DNA of 57,666 bases from a virus, in the IMG/VR virus record IMGVR_UViG_3300043466_002594, positions 1 to 57,666 of that record; one strand, written 5' to 3'. The stretch's first letter is position 1, and every line of letters starts with the position of its first letter. Position numbers and translations under genes: made by a program. Below are positions 53,549-57,666 of the stretch, in pieces. The notes beneath the pieces were generated by a model, which searched no databases, was not told the DNA's origin, and saw nothing but the letters and a program-made list of their open reading frames with translations.

Positions 53549-54670
53549 ATGGCCGTAATTGAAGAACCATATAGAAGTGAGCTCTATAAGAGATTAAGAC
53601 ACTTGTTAGGTGCTCCACTTAGAAGTGTGGAACTTGAGGACGAACAATTAGACTCTTTGTTAGAATTATCTATTGATGATTATTCACAATATGTACAAGA
53701 TTGGTTAATAGAGTCGCAATGGTCCTCGTTATATGGACTTAATTTAGATACTCAGTCTTTGTCAAAGGCTTTTATTACAAAAAGTTTAGACTATGAAGAA
53801 AGATATACCTATGCCTATTCTAAGATAGTTGGTTTACAGACAGGTGGTGATTCTGTGTTAAAGAAGGATTATGTCCAACTACAACCAAATCAACAAATTT
53901 ATGAAATTCCCGCTAATAGAGAACTTAATGAACTTTTATGGTTTACTCCGGCCGAGTTAAATAATTTACTATTTGACCCTTGGTCATTTGGAGCCTTAGG
54001 TGGTGTTGGATTAGGTGGACCCGCGGGTTATTCTCAGATGGGTTATTCAGGGTCATACTTTATGATGCCAGCATTCGACATGTTATTAAGAATGCAAGAA
54101 ATTAACATTCAAAGAAGAATCATTGCTGGAGATTTAACATATAGAGTAACCGCATTACCTGAAGGTAAAAAGGCGTTACATCTTATGAATACACCTGGAG
54201 GTAAATTTGATTTCGGTAACGCCACCCTAATGAGAGGAAAAGTATGGTATTGGTATTATGACGTGGAGGGTGCCGATAGAGATAAATGTCTAAAGAACAA
54301 TCCTGATATAATTAAGTTACCATCTGACGTACCTTTTGAAAAAATAAATTGGATTGACCTAAATAATCCATCTCAAATATGGGTTCGTAGGTGGTTTTTC
54401 GCATATGCAAAAGAAACTTTATCAAGAGTAAGAGGTAAGTTTAGTGGTAACATTAAAACTCCTGATTCTGAATTAACAATGGACTACGCTTCATTGGCCA
54501 CTGAGGCTAAAGATGAAAAATCAAAATTAATTGAAGAATTAATCGGAGCTGAAGGTCGTTTGACAAGATTGAAACCTGAAAAAGTAATGGAAAGAGAGGC
54601 ATTGATTGCTGAAAATCTTAACAAACAGAAGAAATTTACAGCAATGCCGAGACAAATATACGTTATTTAA
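53549..54670 (+). CDS. Virion neck/connector-like protein (gp13-like, tentative)
   Basis: 373 residues. The N-terminus YRSELYKRLRHLLGAPLRSV, then DEQLDSLLELSIDDYSQYVQ, is the helical start common to neck/connector proteins of T4-like phages. It is followed by a beta part (YVQLQPNQQIYEIP) and a Gly-rich loop (ALGGVGLGGPAGYSQMGYSG). The C-terminus is helical (RWFFAYAKETLSRVRGKF; LIEELIGAEGRLTRLKP). A TATTTAT element lies 14 nt upstream. Virion role inferred from sequence pattern; identity with gp13 is unproven. Confidence 0.5.
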   Translation: MAVIEEPYRSELYKRLRHLLGAPLRSVELEDEQLDSLLELSIDDYSQYVQDWLIESQWSSLYGLNLDTQSLSKAFITKSLDYEERYTYAYSKIVGLQTGGDSVLKKDYVQLQPNQQIYEIPANRELNELLWFTPAELNNLLFDPWSFGALGGVGLGGPAGYSQMGYSGSYFMMPAFDMLLRMQEINIQRRIIAGDLTYRVTALPEGKKALHLMNTPGGKFDFGNATLMRGKVWYWYYDVEGADRDKCLKNNPDIIKLPSDVPFEKINWIDLNNPSQIWVRRWFFAYAKETLSRVRGKFSGNIKTPDSELTMDYASLATEAKDEKSKLIEELIGAEGRLTRLKPEKVMEREALIAENLNKQKKFTAMPRQIYVI

Positions 54671-54671
54671 T

Positions 54672-54989
54672 ATGGACAATAAATTTTTACGAAAGCAAGT
54701 GGGACAAAAAGTATACACAATTAAAAAGATTGTGGATGAACCAGTTTATTGGACAAGTGACGAAGAATTTATATTAGTAAAAAATACCGTTGATAAGGTT
54801 GTTTTAGATAATAAAAAAACTAATGAAATAACAATTAAGTCATTATCTCCTGTGATTGTTTCATGTACCGAAAATAAAATAGATGAAGAATATGATGAAA
54901 TTTTATTAGAAAAAGGGTCATGTGTTCATCTATTGAAATTAAATAATATTTGGTACATTATATCTTCAGACGGACTCAAACTGAATTAA
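54672..54989 (+). CDS. Small hypothetical protein convergent with DNA polymerase
   Basis: 105 residues from the ATG at 54672, starting 1 nt after the stop of the upstream gene; an earlier in-frame start would lie inside that gene. The sequence is beta-rich (VYTIKKIVDEPVYW; EFILVKNTVDKVVLDN) with a KLNNIWYIISSDG ending. No family is recognised. Its last 24 nt overlap the 3' end of the polymerase gene on the other strand. Confidence 0.55.
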   Translation: MDNKFLRKQVGQKVYTIKKIVDEPVYWTSDEEFILVKNTVDKVVLDNKKTNEITIKSLSPVIVSCTENKIDEEYDEILLEKGSCVHLLKLNNIWYIISSDGLKLN

Positions 54990-57666
54990 TTTTTCTTCCC
55001 ACCCTTTATCTGCCAATTCATACATATAATCAGGGTGTAATCCTCTTTTTTCCCAATATCTCATTTCAGGTTCTGATATTGTCAAAACTTCTTCCAAAGT
55101 ATCTTGGTCACCTTTTTCAAACGGTAAACCATTAATTAGTTCTGATTGGTCTTTCGTAAAGAACATTCTTTCCTCAGGATTATCAACAATCAAACCATCG
55201 CGAACTTCCTGTTTGAATACCACAAGTAGTGGTTCAATTCGTTTGTTAAATGTTGCAATCGCTCTTGGTACATTATAATCACCTGTCATTTCAGGATTGT
55301 TTTCCAAATCTGATGGTTCAATCCTATAACAGTTTAATTGTATGATTGAATTAATACTGTCATTTAATGGTTTACCAAATTCTTTTAGATGTTGTTCTTT
55401 TGTTTCCTCTGACCAACCCTTTTTAGGTTTATTAACTTTCTGAACATCTCCGTGTGAAGCCTTAATACCGTTGTTAACATAGTAAATCACATCACCAAGA
55501 TTAACCGCCACATTATCACGAATTGCAAGTTCCATATGGGCCATCCTTGACATTTCATTACCCGCTTTTGTTTTTTCTTTTGAGCGTTTTCTATAATCAT
55601 CAATTGATAATTTAACCTTCGCTCTTTGGGCAATCTTCATAAGTGGGATTTGTTTGTTATAGATTTTCTGAACATACTCATAATACCACTCGATAAATTC
55701 TTGACCCTTACCTTCGAGTAATTGTTTAACACCCTTATCTAAAAAGTCCTCAATATAAAGGGGAAGTTTCTTTGACTTAATTGTATTACCTGTAAGTTTA
55801 ATCTTACCCTTCGCATCCATAACCGCATAGTTCTTACGAGCAAGATTAATACACGATGGCCAAGTTCCGTCAGTATCTAATGCCATCTCACCTCTCATAA
55901 ATGTGTCGTTAAATTCGGCAACATCCGCATCGTCTCCACGATATTCTTTACCTTCCTTAACTTTCCAGTTTAAACCTTTACCAATATACACTCTATCCTC
56001 TACTCCATCAGGTTTTGAAAAGTTTACACCATCCGTATCCATTACAAGTGGGGTATAACCTTTCTTCATAAAGAACTTAATCATCATACGAAGGTATTGT
56101 CTACCTGTACAAGTAATTTGTTCTCCCATGTACATATCACCCCACGCAAATACTTGTGGAGCGGATAGAGCACCGAACATTGAGTTGATAAAAATCTTAA
56201 TCGGTAATTGTTTACGGTCATACTTTAATGATGTCTTTTTATCTTTATCATACCACTCCGCAGCTAAGTTCTTGTACATAATACGAGAATTACGGAAGTA
56301 AGATAACATACCCTTCATCGCCCCTGTAATATCACAATCAGGAAACACATCGTGAACAAGTTGGATTGAGGGATAAAGAGACGAGTAGTCAAGCTTCAAT
56401 ACTTTTGTAGAATAACCAACCTTCAATAATCGTGACAATCCTCCAACAAAATCTGTCTTTGATTGTTTCTTTGGAATTGCAAGTTTGTGTTTATAACTCC
56501 AAGCGAGCATCAACATCTTCCAAAGTGTTGCGGTACCCATAGTAGATACCCTCTCATATGTTGTTGGTACAAGTGAGGCAAGAAGGAATGTACCCTGATT
56601 AAATTCTTCGTCAACAAGTAAGGTTTCCTCCAAGTCATCATCGAGATATCTCTCAACAATATCGTCACCTGTTGTCTTAATATATGTACCAGGAAACCTT
56701 GTATCTAAATCATTAAATTCAGGATTATTGGCTTTCTTGTATTTTCCGTTTTTAATGTTTAACCAATATTCTTCCTTTTTGGCATACATCGGGCCAATTT
56801 CTGTGTGGTCAATATACACTCGGTCTTCGGATTCCGCATCAATATATTGGGTAATATACTTCAAACCTGCCGACTTAATACTTGAATTGATTGCTTGAGC
56901 TCTACGAACCGAATGAATTATATCGATTACATTATAACCCCACATACCAACCTGATTATATCTTTCAACTTCGTTGGCAAGTTTAAGTAAGTTCTCACTT
57001 TCCTTAATTGTGTGTTTTGGGTTAAGTGTTTTACAAATTCGTTTAATATCAAGATTAAGAGCCTTACATCTCTCAAATATCCAATACCAGTCGAAGTTCG
57101 CGGAATTGTAACCTCCCAAAATACTAGGTTTTAACTCATCTATGATATTGAAGAATTCTACGAGTCCTCGTCTCTCCTCGTCCTCATTAGAACACTCAAT
57201 TACTTTTTGGTATCCTTTGTTTGTTTTGATACCTATCATGAAGATACGACCGTATTTTGGTTCGAGTGCGGTCGTCTCTAAGTCGAATACAAACCTCGTG
57301 ATGTCATTGTATTCATCATATCCTTTAAATAATCGTTTTTCCCTTGATATAAGATATTGTTCGGTTGGGGGTAAAATCATAATTAGGTCTTTTGTCCTTT
57401 CGCCCCAAGGGTCAACTCCACCATCACGGAAGAACTGAATTAAAGAACGGTAACCCTTTAAGGATTTAACCATATACTTTAAACCTTCCTCCATTCGTTC
57501 GTTGTCACCCGTCTCGAGTTTATCAATCATAATCCCATATTTGGACATAGCTTCTTTCTGTAAAGCCTTTGATGACTGATAAAAATTTAAACCTCGTAGG
57601 TCTCCAACCCACGCAAATGCAACGAATGTATCTTTTTTGATTTCCTTACCTTTGCCAGGTACTTCT
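54966..57666 (-). CDS. 43: Family B DNA polymerase (gp43-like), partial (N-terminus outside window)
   Basis: The frame is open through the right edge. An ATG exists at 57548, but upstream codons in frame (TFVAFAWVGDLRGLNFYQ) continue the protein, so the true start is outside. At least 899 residues are seen (T4 gp43 is 898 in full). Exonuclease motifs: RFVFDLETTAL (Exo I), GYNSANFDWYW (Exo II), GYNVIDII (Exo III region). Polymerase motifs: KLDYSSLYPSIQL (A), KIFINSMFGALSA (B), VMDTDGVNF (C, with Gly after DTD where Ser is usual). It is the replicative polymerase with proofreading. It is convergent with the small plus-strand gene. Confidence 0.97.
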   Translation of the reverse strand, partial: EVPGKGKEIKKDTFVAFAWVGDLRGLNFYQSSKALQKEAMSKYGIMIDKLETGDNERMEEGLKYMVKSLKGYRSLIQFFRDGGVDPWGERTKDLIMILPPTEQYLISREKRLFKGYDEYNDITRFVFDLETTALEPKYGRIFMIGIKTNKGYQKVIECSNEDEERRGLVEFFNIIDELKPSILGGYNSANFDWYWIFERCKALNLDIKRICKTLNPKHTIKESENLLKLANEVERYNQVGMWGYNVIDIIHSVRRAQAINSSIKSAGLKYITQYIDAESEDRVYIDHTEIGPMYAKKEEYWLNIKNGKYKKANNPEFNDLDTRFPGTYIKTTGDDIVERYLDDDLEETLLVDEEFNQGTFLLASLVPTTYERVSTMGTATLWKMLMLAWSYKHKLAIPKKQSKTDFVGGLSRLLKVGYSTKVLKLDYSSLYPSIQLVHDVFPDCDITGAMKGMLSYFRNSRIMYKNLAAEWYDKDKKTSLKYDRKQLPIKIFINSMFGALSAPQVFAWGDMYMGEQITCTGRQYLRMMIKFFMKKGYTPLVMDTDGVNFSKPDGVEDRVYIGKGLNWKVKEGKEYRGDDADVAEFNDTFMRGEMALDTDGTWPSCINLARKNYAVMDAKGKIKLTGNTIKSKKLPLYIEDFLDKGVKQLLEGKGQEFIEWYYEYVQKIYNKQIPLMKIAQRAKVKLSIDDYRKRSKEKTKAGNEMSRMAHMELAIRDNVAVNLGDVIYYVNNGIKASHGDVQKVNKPKKGWSEETKEQHLKEFGKPLNDSINSIIQLNCYRIEPSDLENNPEMTGDYNVPRAIATFNKRIEPLLVVFKQEVRDGLIVDNPEERMFFTKDQSELINGLPFEKGDQDTLEEVLTISEPEMRYWEKRGLHPDYMYELADKGWEEKLIQFESV

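Noticed and set aside
54606-54671. Earlier start for the 105-residue gene
   Set aside because: The extra 22 codons lie entirely inside the end of the upstream virion gene. The ATG at 54672 follows that stop directly.
1-57666. CRISPR arrays, tRNA genes, inteins and insertion sequences
   Set aside because: No regularly spaced identical repeats, cloverleaf patterns, splicing motifs or transposase sequences were seen by eye; a dedicated scan was not possible.

Overview
The window is part of the genome of a large, AT-rich, contractile-tailed (T4-like, myovirus-type) phage. Recognisable T4-type proteins include a family B DNA polymerase (right edge, partial), gp41-type helicase, RNase H/FEN nuclease, UvsX-type recombinase, gp32-type SSB, tail sheath, tail tube, tape measure, gp25, gp6 and a gp7-like wedge protein. 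Capsid, portal and terminase genes are not in the window. A host in the Bacteroidota (Flavobacteriia-like) is inferred from SprB-like adhesin repeats in a tail protein, the lack of a clear Shine-Dalgarno in front of most genes, and low GC. No tRNA, CRISPR array, insertion sequence or integrase was seen.

Layout. (1) 1-18831, minus strand: a late baseplate/fibre operon running from a 207-aa protein through gp25 and gp6, a giant 1852-aa virion protein, four structural proteins (one with a PKD domain) and a gp7-like wedge protein to a SprB-repeat protein that leaves the window at the left edge. Four of its junctions are exact TAATG stop/start overlaps. (2) 18879-27321, minus strand: nucleotide and replication genes (NrdA, NrdB, helicase, an unknown, RNase H, UvsX, a small unknown, SSB). 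The SSB gene has its own sigma70-like promoter and a terminator on each side. (3) 27407-50884, minus strand: a proline-rich protein, a small protein, a 2378-aa hub protein, a LysM/gp53-like protein, a 1684-aa protein with an OmpA-like domain, tape measure, tail assembly chaperone with an apparent +1 frameshift, tail tube, a HAD-family protein, tail sheath, tail-completion-like and neck-like proteins, plus two mini zinc proteins. One ribbon-helix-helix gene lies on the opposite strand at 49016-49180. (4) 50957-54989, plus strand: an SNF2 helicase, an Fe/Mn superoxide dismutase, a neck-like structural protein and a small unknown. (5) 54966-57666, minus strand: DNA polymerase.

The most notable signals are three. 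First, TATTTAT occurs in the sense direction 4-36 nt upstream of 15 gene starts on both strands. It is the reverse complement of the core of the T4 late promoter and is a candidate phage promoter element. Second, a slippery TTTTTTC joins the chaperone ORF to an out-of-frame, ATG-less ORF directly upstream of the tape measure gene, as expected of a programmed +1 frameshift. Third, several cell-envelope-related domains sit in virion proteins: SprB-like repeats, PKD, a carboxypeptidase-regulatory-like fold, an OmpA-like domain, and a lysozyme-like domain that appears to lack its catalytic Glu. A superoxide dismutase with all metal ligands present is encoded between a helicase and a virion gene.

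All product names come from reading the sequence and from knowledge of the families; no database search was run.
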